In this document: positions 36,947-45,725 of the stretch, piece after piece | Numbering within the stretch: position 1 is the stretch's first letter | How the letters are laid out: each line of letters opens with the position of its first letter | Assembly: GCA_910578065.1 (NCBI GenBank) | Contig: CAJTPB010000003.1 | Location: forward strand, 1 to 64,000 | Origin: an uncultured Christensenella sp. | GTDB taxonomy: Bacteria > Bacillota > Clostridia > Christensenellales > Borkfalkiaceae | DNA length: 64,000 nucleotides | Direction of reading: 5' to 3' | The notes under the pieces: generated by a model | What the model saw: the letters and a program-made list of their open reading frames with translations, nothing else | What the model was told of the DNA's origin: nothing | Databases searched by the model: none | Program-made: the position numbers and the translations under genes

Positions 36947-37308
36947 AAAATTCCCGTACACAGCGGTTAGACAGTGAATACCGCAAAGAGATCTCGGCGA
37001 TCCTTTCGGGCGCGCTACGCAACAGAGCGCCGAATATCAAGGGGCTTGTAAGTGTGACCGAAGCGGACGTCGCGCCCGATTTGAAAACCGCAAAAATTTA
37101 CGTAAGCGTTTATGCGCCTACCGAAGAGGAGCGCGCGCAAACGCTTGCCCTCGTAAGGGAAAACGCGGGGTTTATCCGCCACGAACTTGCGCAGGTCATG
37201 CGCATGCGCACGGTGCCCGTGTTGACCTTTCTGCCCGATCGAAGCATGGAATACGGTTCGAAAATGGACGATATATTTGCAAAACTGCATAAGGACGAAG
37301 ATCAGTGA
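36943..37308 (+). CDS. rbfA: Ribosome-binding factor A
   Basis: A 121-residue KH-fold protein for maturation of 16S rRNA. Motifs: RLDSEYRKEISAIL, PNIKGLVSVTEADVAPDLKT with AKIYVSV, and FIRHELAQVMRMRTVPVLTF. The ATG at 36943 overlaps the infB stop by 4 bases; the frame extends 10 codons into infB without purpose. Its stop overlaps the next GTG start, keeping the chain coupled. Confidence 0.96.
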   Translation: MKNSRTQRLDSEYRKEISAILSGALRNRAPNIKGLVSVTEADVAPDLKTAKIYVSVYAPTEEERAQTLALVRENAGFIRHELAQVMRMRTVPVLTFLPDRSMEYGSKMDDIFAKLHKDEDQ

Positions 37309-38273
37309 ATACGGTCGAAGAAATTGCAAACCGATTAAAAACAATCAAGAGCGCGGTAATTTTCACGCATATGCGCCCCGACGGCGATACCCTCGGTAGC
37401 GGCATTGCGCTTTCCCGCGCTCTTACGTTGTTAAAAATCCCCAATCAAGTGGTGAACGACGGGGAGATCCCCCCAAAATTTTGTTTTTTAGAGGGCGCGG
37501 AAGAAATATTAAAAAAGCCTACGATCGACGCGGAGGCTTATATCTGCGTGGATTCGAGCGACGAAGCGCGTTTGGGCTATCTTGCGGACGTGTATCTTGC
37601 GGGCGCGAAGAAAAAAATCACCTTTAATCTCGATCATCATATTTCCAATACGCGGTACGCCAAGTACAATTACGTAAAAGAGCGCTCGGCGAATTGCGAA
37701 AATATTGCCGAGATCATTTCCGCTATGGGCGTTGCGTACGACCGAAAGATCGCAAACGCGCTTATGACGGGGCTGATCACCGATTCGGGCAATTTTTCGC
37801 ATAAAGACGTAAACGGCGATACTTTCCGCGCCGCTTCCGCAGCGGCGGATGCGGGGGCTGACGTAGATCTTATCACTTACCATACCTTCCGCAAACAGAC
37901 GCGCGCCCGCGCGGAGCTGTACGCTTCCGTCATTTCCCGTTTGCGCTACTTTTTGGACGGCAGGCTCGCCGCCGCGGTGATTCCGTTAGACGAATTAAAG
38001 CGGACGGGCGCAACGCCAGCCGATACCGAAGGATTTGTCGATTTCGCGCTGGGCGTCGATACGGTGGAAGTTTCCGCTTCCCTTTTGGAAGTAAAAGGCA
38101 AGCAGTATAAAGTTTCGCTGCGGTCTAAGGGAAAAGCGAACGTAAACGAAGTCGCAGCTTTTTACGGCGGGGGCGGGCACGTGCTCGCATCCGGCTGCAT
38201 GATTTTCGGCGAATTGGAAGAGGTGCTCGATAAATTGCGCTACACCGTATCGCAGCAGTTGGGGGATCGATGA
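37305..38273 (+). CDS. nrnA: DHH-family phosphoesterase (NrnA-like nano-RNase/pAp phosphatase)
   Basis: A 322-residue protein. The DHH motifs are present: THMRPDGDTLGSG (metal-binding), VDSSDEAR, NLDHHISNTRYAKYNYV (DHH itself), and GLITDSGNF. The DHHA1 domain near the end has FYGGGGHVLASGCMI. The family degrades short oligoribonucleotides and 3',5'-pAp. The start is GTG overlapping the rbfA stop (GTGA). The rbfA-nrnA-truB-ribF order is standard. Confidence 0.93.
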   Translation: MNTVEEIANRLKTIKSAVIFTHMRPDGDTLGSGIALSRALTLLKIPNQVVNDGEIPPKFCFLEGAEEILKKPTIDAEAYICVDSSDEARLGYLADVYLAGAKKKITFNLDHHISNTRYAKYNYVKERSANCENIAEIISAMGVAYDRKIANALMTGLITDSGNFSHKDVNGDTFRAASAAADAGADVDLITYHTFRKQTRARAELYASVISRLRYFLDGRLAAAVIPLDELKRTGATPADTEGFVDFALGVDTVEVSASLLEVKGKQYKVSLRSKGKANVNEVAAFYGGGGHVLASGCMIFGELEEVLDKLRYTVSQQLGDR

Positions 38274-39103
38274 CGGGGCTTTTAAACGTATATAAAGCGG
38301 AGGGCGCGTCGTCTGCGGCGGCGGTAAACCGCATTAAAAAACTTGCGGGCGTTCCCTGCGGGCATATGGGCACGCTCGACCCGCTTGCGTGCGGCGTGCT
38401 TCCCGTAGGCGTGGGCAACGCGACGAGATTGTTCGATTATTTTTTGGAAAAGACAAAGCGCTATCGCGCCCGCTTCCGCTTCGGTGTTACGACGGAAACG
38501 TTAGACAGAGAAGGGGCGCTCTTCGGCGAAGGAAGCGTTCCTTCCGCGCAAGCGTTGCAGGCGGCGGCAAATGCCTTTGTCGGCGAAATCGATCAAATTC
38601 CGCCCCGTTACAGCGCAAAGAGCGTAAACGGGCGCAGGGGGTACGAACTTGCGCGGGCGGGCGAACAGTTTACGCTTTCGCCCAAGCGCGTAAGCATTCG
38701 GTCGTTTTGCCTTACGGGGCAAACCGCGCCCGACGAATTTGAATTTGAGATCGTTTGCGGCGGGGGTACATATATCCGTTCGCTGGCGCGCGATCTGGCG
38801 GCGGCGTGCGGCACTCTCGGCTATATGAGTTTTCTCGAACGGTCGCAAAGCGGTCCGTTTACGGCGGAAACCGCTGTTCCGCTCGAAGAATTGACAAAAG
38901 AAAATTTAGCCGATCATGTAATACCGACGGAAAGCGTTTTGCCATTTCCCCGCTTGATCGATTTCGATTATCATATTTTTCACGGGATTGCGAGCAAAAC
39001 AAAGACGGCGGACGGGCTTTATAAGATTTACAAAGGGGAAGAATTTTACGGCATTGCCTGCGTAAGCGGGGGATACGCAAAAATCAAAACCAAATTATGT
39101 TAA
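38270..39103 (+). CDS. truB: tRNA pseudouridine-55 synthase TruB
   Basis: A 277-residue enzyme that makes pseudouridine 55 in the T-loop of tRNAs. It has the catalytic block GHMGTLDPLACGVLPVGVGNATR (catalytic Asp in GTLDP), then KRYRARFRFGVTTETLD, PPRYSAKSVNGRRGYELAR and GTYIRSLARDLA. The C-terminal PUA-like part is short. It overlaps nrnA by 4 bases and ribF by 7. Confidence 0.95.
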   Translation: MTGLLNVYKAEGASSAAAVNRIKKLAGVPCGHMGTLDPLACGVLPVGVGNATRLFDYFLEKTKRYRARFRFGVTTETLDREGALFGEGSVPSAQALQAAANAFVGEIDQIPPRYSAKSVNGRRGYELARAGEQFTLSPKRVSIRSFCLTGQTAPDEFEFEIVCGGGTYIRSLARDLAAACGTLGYMSFLERSQSGPFTAETAVPLEELTKENLADHVIPTESVLPFPRLIDFDYHIFHGIASKTKTADGLYKIYKGEEFYGIACVSGGYAKIKTKLC

Positions 39104-39987
39104 AGGTAATCAAACAGGGCGCGGCGTATTTAAAGCCGTGCACAATGCTGTTGGGCGGGTTTGACGGTATTCATGCAGGGCATAAAACGCTGGTGGAAGC
39201 GGCGAAAAAATATCCCTATCCCGTGGGCATAATGTCCGTTTTGGGCTGTAAGCGGGGGGGCGATCTTTTCACCGTTTGCGAGCGCGAACGCATTTACGAA
39301 AGCGCGGGAATCGATTTTGTTTGGGAAATCGAGTTTTCCGCGGCGTTTAAAAATACTTCCGCAGAAGATTTTTTAAGCGAACTTTTTTCGCAATTCCAAG
39401 TAAAAGCCGCGCTGTGCGGCGAAGATTTCCGCTTCGGCATGGGGGCTTGCGGCACGCCCGAGCTGTTAAAAAATCGCGCGCCGTGCCCTGTCGAAGTCGT
39501 CGCGTTAAAGCGGATCGCGGGCGAAAAAGTTTCCGCTTCGCACATCAAGCAGCTTTTGTCCGAAGGGGATCTTCCCGCCGCGAACGCGTTGTTGACGCAC
39601 CCGTACTTTATCGGCGGAAGGGTGGAACACGGCAGAAGAGTGGGCAAAACGATCGGCTTTCCTACGGTGAACGTAACATTCCCCGCTGAAAAATATCCCC
39701 TGCGCGAAGGGGTTTACGGGGGAACGGTGCTAACGGAAGCGGGTGAATATCCCGCAATCGTAAACGTGGGCGCGCGCCCGACTTTCGGCGTGGAAGAGCG
39801 CAAGGTAGAAGCGTATTTACAGGGATTCGACGGGAATCTGTACGAAAAAGAAATTTATATTTGTCCGCGCGAATTTTACCGCGAAATCGCAAAATTCGAA
39901 AGCGCGGAAGCGTTGCGCGCGCAGTTAGAGCGCGATAAGGCGCGGCTGAGCTGCGCAAATTACCAAAGGGCGGGGGATCGCATATGA
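39097..39987 (+). CDS. ribF: Bifunctional riboflavin kinase/FAD synthetase
   Basis: A 296-residue protein. The N-terminal FAD synthetase (nucleotidyltransferase fold) has LGGFDGIHAGH and the later VSASHIKQLL. The C-terminal riboflavin kinase has GRRVGKTIGFPTVNV and VNVGARPTFG. The N-terminal domain is more diverged than usual (for example ALCGEDFRFGMGACG in place of GYDFRFG), but the key residues are there. It makes FMN and FAD. Last member of the rbfA-truB-ribF chain; the next gene overlaps it by 4 bases. Confidence 0.92.
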   Translation: MLKVIKQGAAYLKPCTMLLGGFDGIHAGHKTLVEAAKKYPYPVGIMSVLGCKRGGDLFTVCERERIYESAGIDFVWEIEFSAAFKNTSAEDFLSELFSQFQVKAALCGEDFRFGMGACGTPELLKNRAPCPVEVVALKRIAGEKVSASHIKQLLSEGDLPAANALLTHPYFIGGRVEHGRRVGKTIGFPTVNVTFPAEKYPLREGVYGGTVLTEAGEYPAIVNVGARPTFGVEERKVEAYLQGFDGNLYEKEIYICPREFYREIAKFESAEALRAQLERDKARLSCANYQRAGDRI

Positions 39988-40847
39988 TAAAATTCGGACC
40001 GAGCGGAAATTGCGAAAGTTTTTATGCAGAGGGCAACACGCATACCGAACAAGCGGCGGCGTTTGTAAAAAACAGGGGGCTTGACTGCTTTGAATACTCA
40101 TTCGGCAGGGGCGTTCGCATGACGGAAGACAAGGCGATTTCCATCGGCGAAGCGTTTCGCGAAGAAGAAATCGAACTTTCCGTACACGCGCCTTATTATA
40201 TCAATTTCGCCAATCCGGACGATGAAATGGCGCAAAAGTCGTACGGCTACGTGCTCGACAGCGGAAAAATGCTGAAAGCGATGGGGGGCACGCGTTGTGT
40301 GTTTCACCCTGCGGCGCAGGGCAAAGACTTGCGGGAACAGGCGGTCGCGCGCACGGCGGAACGGCTGAAAGTTTTGCGCGATTATCTGTATTTGAACGAT
40401 TTGCAAGATTTAAAATTCTGCCCCGAAACAATGGGCAAAATCGCGCAGATCGGCACGGTGGAAGAGATTACGGCTTTTTGCGAGATCGACCCGATTTTTA
40501 CCCCGTGCGTCGATTTCGGGCACGTCAACGCGCGCGAGCAGGGCTCTTTAAAAACGTCGCGCGATTATAAAGATCGGTTAGAATACATGATCGAGCGGTT
40601 GGGTTACGACCGCATGAAGCATTTTCACGTGCATTTTTCCAAGATCATGTACTCCGTTAAAGGGGAAGTGAAGCATCTAACGTTGGAAGATACGGTGTAC
40701 GGACCGGAATTCGAACCGCTTGCCCAAACGCTGTGCGATTTAAAGTTAGAGCCGTATATCGTAAGCGAGTCGGACGGCACGCAGGCGGAAGACGCCCTTA
40801 TCATGAAGCGCATTTATGAAAGGGTGAAAAAGGGCGAGTTTGCGTAA
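39984..40847 (+). CDS. Endonuclease IV-like AP endonuclease (TIM-barrel)
   Basis: A 287-residue TIM-barrel protein of the AP endonuclease family 2 (Nfo) superfamily. Candidate zinc ligands are in LSVHAPYYINFAN, CVFHPAA, PETMGK, CVDFGHVNA, KHFHVHFSK and SESDG. It has family length and lacks a signal peptide. It probably cuts DNA at abasic sites. Xylose-isomerase-like sugar isomerases share the fold, but the SVHAPYYIN/PETMGK motifs favour endonuclease IV. It is coupled to ribF by overlap. Confidence 0.85.
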   Translation: MIKFGPSGNCESFYAEGNTHTEQAAAFVKNRGLDCFEYSFGRGVRMTEDKAISIGEAFREEEIELSVHAPYYINFANPDDEMAQKSYGYVLDSGKMLKAMGGTRCVFHPAAQGKDLREQAVARTAERLKVLRDYLYLNDLQDLKFCPETMGKIAQIGTVEEITAFCEIDPIFTPCVDFGHVNAREQGSLKTSRDYKDRLEYMIERLGYDRMKHFHVHFSKIMYSVKGEVKHLTLEDTVYGPEFEPLAQTLCDLKLEPYIVSESDGTQAEDALIMKRIYERVKKGEFA

Positions 40848-40868
40848 AAGACAAATTTTGTAAAATTG

Positions 40869-40897
40869 TTGACTTGACGGCGCAAGTTTGGTATAAT
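40869..40897 (+). promoter_or_regulatory. Sigma-A promoter of pepP-efp
   Basis: TTGACT (40869-40874), a 17-base spacer and TATAAT (40892-40897). The next ATG is at 40904, 7 bases after the -10 box, where transcription should begin. Confidence 0.88.
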
Positions 40898-40903
40898 ACG
40901 GGT

Positions 40904-41959
40904 ATGTTATCGGAAAAAGCGGCAAAAATTTACCGTGAAACGGGCGCGGACGCGCTTTATACGACGACGGACTATCTCCGCCGTTATTTAACGGGGTTTT
41001 ATTCGACGGACGGCTATGTGATCGTCGATGCGGAAAAGTGCGTGCTCGTCGTCGATCCGCGCTATTTCGAAGCGGCTGAAAACGCGTTAAAGGGAAGCGG
41101 GGTCGAAGCGGTCGAAGGCACGCAGGCGCGCGCAATGCAACTGCTTTCCGCATACCGTACGCTGGGCGTTCCCTTTCCGTTGATTTCCCATTCCGATTAT
41201 CTTGATTTAGAAGAAAAGGGATTTCGGTTAAAAGATAGCTACAAGGCGTTCATAGCCGCCATGAAGGTGAAAAGCGAAGAAGAACTTGCTTGTATCCGCA
41301 AGTCTTGCGACATTGCGGAAGAAGCGTTTCTTGCCTTATTGCCTCAGATAAAAGAGGGTATGACGGAGCGGGAAGTTGCAGCCGTGCTCGAATACGAAAT
41401 GCGTAAACGGGGCGCGGACGGAACTTCGTTCGATACGATCTGTGCGTTCGGCGCAAACGGCAGCGTTCCTCATCACGAAACGGGCAACACCCGCTTAAAA
41501 TTCGGCGATCCCGTTTTGATCGATTTCGGCTGCAAGGCAGAAGGGTACTGTTCGGATATTACGCGCACCTTTCTCTTCGGCGACGATCATAAACACGAAT
41601 CGTTTAAAAAGGCGTATGCGGAAGTATTAAAGGCGCATTTGCTTGTGCTTGAAAAGCTGGAAGCGGGCATGACGGGCAAACAGGCAGATGCAATCGCGCG
41701 CGAAAGTTTAAAGAATGCGGGGCTTGCGGAAGCGTTTACCCATTCGCTGGGGCACGGTATCGGGCTGAATATTCACGAACTTCCCAATCTGTATCCGCGC
41801 GGCGAAGAGGTTTTAACGGACGGCATGGTCTTTTCGGACGAACCGGGGGTATACTTTGCGGGCGAGTTCGGAATACGCATCGAAGACAGCGTGTTCATGA
41901 AAGACGGAAAAGCCGTATCGTTCATGAAGAAAACAAATAAAAATCTCGTTATTCTGTAA
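40904..41959 (+). CDS. pepP: Xaa-Pro aminopeptidase (M24B), probably from a leaderless mRNA
   Basis: A 351-residue aminopeptidase P family protein. It has an N-terminal creatinase-like domain (ALYTTTDYLRRYLTGFYSTD) and a C-terminal pita-bread metallopeptidase domain with metal ligands in IDFGCKAEGYCSDITRTF, HSLGHGIGLNIHE, DEPGVY and GIRIEDSV. It removes N-terminal residues before proline. The ATG at 40904 matches the normal family N-terminus but lies 7 bases after the -10 box and has no ribosome binding site, so the mRNA appears leaderless. The frame extends 10 codons upstream only through the promoter. pepP before efp is a classical Gram-positive pair. Confidence 0.93.
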   Translation: MLSEKAAKIYRETGADALYTTTDYLRRYLTGFYSTDGYVIVDAEKCVLVVDPRYFEAAENALKGSGVEAVEGTQARAMQLLSAYRTLGVPFPLISHSDYLDLEEKGFRLKDSYKAFIAAMKVKSEEELACIRKSCDIAEEAFLALLPQIKEGMTEREVAAVLEYEMRKRGADGTSFDTICAFGANGSVPHHETGNTRLKFGDPVLIDFGCKAEGYCSDITRTFLFGDDHKHESFKKAYAEVLKAHLLVLEKLEAGMTGKQADAIARESLKNAGLAEAFTHSLGHGIGLNIHELPNLYPRGEEVLTDGMVFSDEPGVYFAGEFGIRIEDSVFMKDGKAVSFMKKTNKNLVIL

Positions 41960-42000
41960 CGGGAATAAAATAAGAAATTATATTTAGGAGATTTATCAAT

Positions 42001-42564
42001 ATGGCACAAATTTTGGCAGGCGATATCAGAAAAGGCGCTACTTTCGAGTATAAGAGCGGCGTTTACACCGTAACCGAATTTCAGCACGTAAAGCCCGGCA
42101 AAGGCGCGGCGTTCGTGCGCTGCACATTGAAAAACGTGGTAACGGGACAAGTCCTTTCGGACGAGACGTTCAACCCTACGACCAAACTCGAAACGGCGCA
42201 GGTAGAAACCAAAAAAATGACCTATTCTTATACGGACGGCGAGTTCTATTATTTCATGGACGAAGAATTCAACTTGACCCCGCTCAATTTGGGTCAGGTA
42301 GAAGACGCGCTTCGCTATATCAGAGAAAATGATATGGTCACCGTAAAGTTCCTTTACGGCAACGCGTTCTCGGTAGAACCGGAAAACTTTGTAGAACTGA
42401 AAGTTGTGGAAGCGGAACCGGGCGTAAAGGGCAACACGGCGACCAACGCCACCAAAGCCGCAAAAGTAGAAACTGGCGCTACCTTCCAAGTGCCTATGTT
42501 CGTAGAAGAAGGGGATACCATTCGCATTGACACCCGTACGGGTGATTATATGGGGCGCGTATAA
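42001..42564 (+). CDS. efp: Elongation factor P
   Basis: A 187-residue protein (family about 185) that rescues ribosomes stalled at polyproline. Three beta domains: KOW-like N-terminal with [18 protein letters not shown] (the modified Lys/Arg site is the Lys in PGKG), then OB domains ending [19 protein letters not shown] precedes the ATG. It follows pepP by 41 bases and precedes dtd by 3. Confidence 0.97.
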   Translation: MAQILAGDIRKGATFEYKSGVYTVTEFQHVKPGKGAAFVRCTLKNVVTGQVLSDETFNPTTKLETAQVETKKMTYSYTDGEFYYFMDEEFNLTPLNLGQVEDALRYIRENDMVTVKFLYGNAFSVEPENFVELKVVEAEPGVKGNTATNATKAAKVETGATFQVPMFVEEGDTIRIDTRTGDYMGRV

Positions 42565-42567
42565 TTT

Positions 42568-43005
42568 ATGCGTTTTGTCGCGCAACGGGTTAAAAGCGCA
42601 ACCTTGCATGTAAACGGTAAGCTCGTTTCCGAAATCGGATACGGGCTCGTCGTTTTTTTCGGGGTAAAGGCGGGCGATACGCAGGCGCAGGCGAAAAAAT
42701 GCGCCGAAAAAATCGCCGCGCTGCGCGTGTTCGAAGACGAGCAGGGCAAAATGAATTTATCCGTACAGGAAGTAAAAGGGGAAGTTTTGCTTGTTTCGCA
42801 GTTTACGTTATACGGCGACGCGCGCAAGGGTAACCGTCCTTCTTTTACCGAAGCAGAGCGCCCCGAACGTGCGAACGAGTTGTACGAATACGCCGCGGCA
42901 TGTTTAAGGCAAACGGGCGTTCCCGTTAAGTTGGGCGTATTCGGCGCGGATATGAAAATTTTGCAGGAAAACAACGGTCCTGTTACGATCATTTACGAAG
43001 GGTAA
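42568..43005 (+). CDS. dtd: D-aminoacyl-tRNA deacylase
   Basis: A 145-residue protein of family length that hydrolyses D-amino acids from tRNA. It has RVKSATLHVNGK at the start, the active-site SQFTLYGDARKGNRPSF, and the cross-subunit Gly-Pro motif in NNGPVTI near the C-terminus. It is translated right after efp. Confidence 0.95.
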   Translation: MRFVAQRVKSATLHVNGKLVSEIGYGLVVFFGVKAGDTQAQAKKCAEKIAALRVFEDEQGKMNLSVQEVKGEVLLVSQFTLYGDARKGNRPSFTEAERPERANELYEYAAACLRQTGVPVKLGVFGADMKILQENNGPVTIIYEG

Positions 43006-43008
43006 GTT

Positions 43009-43848
43009 ATGAAAGTGTGTTATTTGGGAACGGGGGCGGCGGAAGGCATTCCCGCTCTGTTCTGTAAATGCAGCTATTGCGAGGGGGTGCGTGTACGCGG
43101 GGGCAAAGAGGTGCGTTCGCGCGCGCAAGTTTTGATTGACGGCGAACTTTCCGTCGATTTTCCGCCCGACGCGTTTTTTCATGCGGCGAGATCGGGCGCC
43201 GATTTTTCCGCAATCAAGTATCTGCTTGTCACGCATTCGCATATGGACCACTTTTACGCGCACGACTTTGTTCTGCGCGGATATAAGTACGGGCGCGATC
43301 CCGCTTCTCCCACGCTGGATATTTTCGGTAACAGAGAGGTACGGGAGGTGTTCGAAGAATGCACCCGCAGGGAACTTCGGCAGGAAATCGCGCAGTCGAT
43401 CCGCTTTCATACGGTAACCGCGTTTCAGCCCTTTACGTTCGGCGGGTATACGGCGGTCGCGCTTCCCGCAAGGCATTCTTCCAAAGAGCCGTTCGTGTAT
43501 CTTTTGCAGAAAGATAACAAACGGTATTTGCACTTGTGCGATACGGGGTTGCTTCCGCAAGAAACGTACGATTATCTTGCAAGCAATTTATCTGACCCGT
43601 GCGATTTGATTACGTTCGATTGCACGTTTTTATGGGAAGAGGGATCGGGTGCGCGCAGACATATGGGGTTGAAAGACAATGCGGAAGTAATGCTTCGGTT
43701 GACGGAATGCGGTTTGATTTCGCCAAACACCAAAAAAGTGATCACGCATTTTTCGCATAATTCCGCGCCGTCGTGCGAAAGTTTGAATCGGGCAGAAAAA
43801 GAATACGGCGTTCTTGCTGCGTACGACGGAATGGAGATCGAAATATAA
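43009..43848 (+). CDS. MBL-fold phosphodiesterase/hydrolase (PhnP-like)
   Basis: A 279-residue metallo-beta-lactamase-fold protein. It has LGTGAAEGIPALFCKCSYC at the N-terminus (GTG/SA plus Cys pair, as in PhnP/RNase Z-like proteins), the metal site HSHMDHFYAHDF, then ARHSS, HLCDTG, FDCTF and THFSHN. The two cysteines CKCSYC suggest a structural zinc as in PhnP. Probable cyclic phosphodiesterase or tRNA-processing relative; the substrate cannot be told. Followed by a terminator shared with tRNA-Thr on the other strand. Confidence 0.85.
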   Translation: MKVCYLGTGAAEGIPALFCKCSYCEGVRVRGGKEVRSRAQVLIDGELSVDFPPDAFFHAARSGADFSAIKYLLVTHSHMDHFYAHDFVLRGYKYGRDPASPTLDIFGNREVREVFEECTRRELRQEIAQSIRFHTVTAFQPFTFGGYTAVALPARHSSKEPFVYLLQKDNKRYLHLCDTGLLPQETYDYLASNLSDPCDLITFDCTFLWEEGSGARRHMGLKDNAEVMLRLTECGLISPNTKKVITHFSHNSAPSCESLNRAEKEYGVLAAYDGMEIEI

Positions 43849-43909
43849 AAAGCAATTTTAAAGCATATGCCAAAAGATAATTTTTTGAAATAGTATATTA
43901 TAGAAAATG

Positions 43910-43936
43910 AAAAAACCACCGCATTTGGTGGTTTTT
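43910..43936. terminator. Bidirectional terminator between the PhnP-like gene and tRNA-Thr
   Basis: AAAAACCACC pairs with GGTGGTTTTT around a 6-base loop, with A and T flanks on both sides. It ends the tRNA transcript on the minus strand, just after the 3' CCA. Confidence 0.88.
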
Positions 43937-43940
43937 CGTT

Positions 43941-44016
<76 letters not shown>

Positions 44017-44109
44017 ATTTTTTAATTAAGCGTGTATCTTAACGTATTTCTTAACCGTTATCGCTTATTCTGAAACAAAAGGCGAAAACCGCTTTTGCAA
44101 TGCTTTATC

Positions 44110-44138
44110 AGTATATAAAAAACGGGCGTACAAGTCAA
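44110..44138 (-). promoter_or_regulatory. Sigma-A promoter for tRNA-Thr
   Basis: On the minus strand: TTGACT (44133-44138), a 17-base spacer and TATACT (44110-44115). Confidence 0.85.
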
Positions 44139-44243
44139 GCGATAATTAAAGAATTTTTAAAAATTCGAAGAAAGTTTTTTGCTCGAATCATTCTTTTGTA
44201 CGATTGGCAATTTTCGGAAATTTGTGAATGAATCTAAATTTAC

Positions 44244-44273
44244 TTGACAAAAAGTTCTGGGGGGGGGTATAAT
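44244..44273 (+). promoter_or_regulatory. Promoter of the phospholipid cluster, with a nine-G spacer tract
   Basis: TTGACA (44244-44249) and TATAAT (44268-44273) are perfect hexamers but stand 18 bases apart. The last nine spacer bases are all G (44259-44267). Loss of one G would give the ideal 17-base spacing, so slipped-strand changes could tune the promoter. Confidence 0.85.
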
Positions 44274-44333
44274 TGTTTTGTATAATGTGAGTAGGCGCGC
44301 GCATTGCGCGGCAGACAGGGGGCGCACGTAGCT

Positions 44334-45698
44334 TTGACGAAGAATACAAAAAAACAACTGATCAACATTGCTGTGCTCCTTGTGCTGATCGGCATAACGC
44401 TGATCATATTATTTACAAGCAATCGCGAACTCAATTTCGGGAGCATTTGGGAATTTTTACGACAAAGCCGTCCGCTGTATTTGGTGTTGGCGTTTGCGTG
44501 CATGCTGATTGGGATCGCATGCGAAGGAATCAGTCTTCGAATCATTGCGCGGAAACTCGGTTATAAGTGTAAAATGGTTTCCGCAATGGCGTATTCGTGT
44601 GCGGATATTTACTATTCCGCATTGACGCCTTCCGCGTCGGGCGGACAGCCTGCTTCTGCGTATTACATGATCAAAGACGGGATCGACGGGGGCGGCACGT
44701 CGTTTATATTGATTTTCAACTTAATCGCATACACGTTTGCGATTTTTGTTGTAGCGGCGTTGGGCTTTATATTGCGCCCCGCAATGTTTTTGGGGTTTGA
44801 ATTTTTCGTAAAGTTTCTTGTTATCATCGGATTGGTGATACAGGCGCTTTTGCTCGGTTTTTTTATTGCATGCATGTGCTGGTCGAACGGACTGCGGAAG
44901 GCGGGGAACGGAATTATTTCCCTTTTAACGCGCATGAAGATCATAAAGAATACCGAAAAATGGCGCAATAAGTTAGACGGCGCGATCGATAAATATCATG
45001 CAGGGTTTGTGATGATTCGCAAGCACAAATCGGTATTTTTTTGGGCGTTGATATTTAATATCGCACAAAGGGTCGTTCGTTTACTGATTCCAGCTTTCGT
45101 ATGTTATAGCGTGAATCCCGATATTTCTTTTTGGGAAGTAATCGCGATGGAAGCGTACGTTACGATCGGCTATAATTCCATTCCCATTCCGGGCGGAGTG
45201 GGTGCGTTCGAATATATGTATATGAACGTATACAGCGTGGGGTTCGAGGCTTCGTTTATACTTGCTTCGATGATGGTAACGCGTACGATTTCGTACTATC
45301 TTTCTATGGTAGTAAGCGGAGCATATACGCTTACCTATCACGGTATACAGATGCGTAAAAAGAAAGTTGAACAGCCGCAAGCGGAAGGGATAGGCGAAAG
45401 CGGTATATCGCCTACTGAAAGTGTGTTAGGGGAAGAAGGAGCACAAACTCAATTTTTGCCCGACGGAGAAAGGCAAACAGAACTTTCGGTAAAAGAAGAA
45501 AGCACTCAAAAGCAAAGTTCGATCGACGGGGAAGGGGATTCCGTTTCGCAAACAGAACTTTCGGGCGAGGCAGAAAGTACACAAAAACAAAATTCGATCG
45601 ATGGGGAAGAGGATGTCAATGCGCTTACCGAGCATTCGGGTGATGAAAAAGTAGGTTCGACCGACGGAGAAAGGCAAGATGTCGGGAATAAATTATAA
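44334..45698 (+). CDS. Flippase-like membrane protein (LPG synthase TM/UPF0104 family)
   Basis: About 454 residues. Eight or so transmembrane segments in the first 350 residues, with the family motifs SALTPSASGGQPASAYYM and IPGGVGAFEYMY (characteristic PxxxGGxG/GxxE of lysylphosphatidylglycerol-synthase-type flippase domains). A TTG start at 44334 with AGGGGG upstream is favoured; an alternative TTG lies at 44304. The last 100 residues are a hydrophilic acidic tail with an imperfect repeat (TELS..ESTQKQ-SIDGE twice). The catalytic DUF2156 domain of MprF is absent. It is followed by pssA and psd, so it may handle the phosphatidylserine/ethanolamine made there (inference). Confidence 0.82.
   Translation: MTKNTKKQLINIAVLLVLIGITLIILFTSNRELNFGSIWEFLRQSRPLYLVLAFACMLIGIACEGISLRIIARKLGYKCKMVSAMAYSCADIYYSALTPSASGGQPASAYYMIKDGIDGGGTSFILIFNLIAYTFAIFVVAALGFILRPAMFLGFEFFVKFLVIIGLVIQALLLGFFIACMCWSNGLRKAGNGIISLLTRMKIIKNTEKWRNKLDGAIDKYHAGFVMIRKHKSVFFWALIFNIAQRVVRLLIPAFVCYSVNPDISFWEVIAMEAYVTIGYNSIPIPGGVGAFEYMYMNVYSVGFEASFILASMMVTRTISYYLSMVVSGAYTLTYHGIQMRKKKVEQPQAEGIGESGISPTESVLGEEGAQTQFLPDGERQTELSVKEESTQKQSSIDGEGDSVSQTELSGEAESTQKQNSIDGEEDVNALTEHSGDEKVGSTDGERQDVGNKL
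45474..45617 (+). repeat. Imperfect tandem repeat in the flippase-like C-terminal tail
   Basis: Two copies of a unit of about 75-80 bases, encoding QTELS--EESTQKQSSIDGE and QTELS-EAESTQKQNSIDGE. The wider tail also has related DGE/ERQ pieces before and after. Confidence 0.6.
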
Positions 45699-45725
45699 TG
45701 AGAGAAAGAAAAAAGGATTGAACTT

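Noticed and set aside
40874..40903. Ten-codon upstream extension of pepP from a TTG
   Set aside because: The TTG overlaps the -35 box and the stretch lies upstream of the transcription start; the ATG at 40904 fits the family N-terminus.
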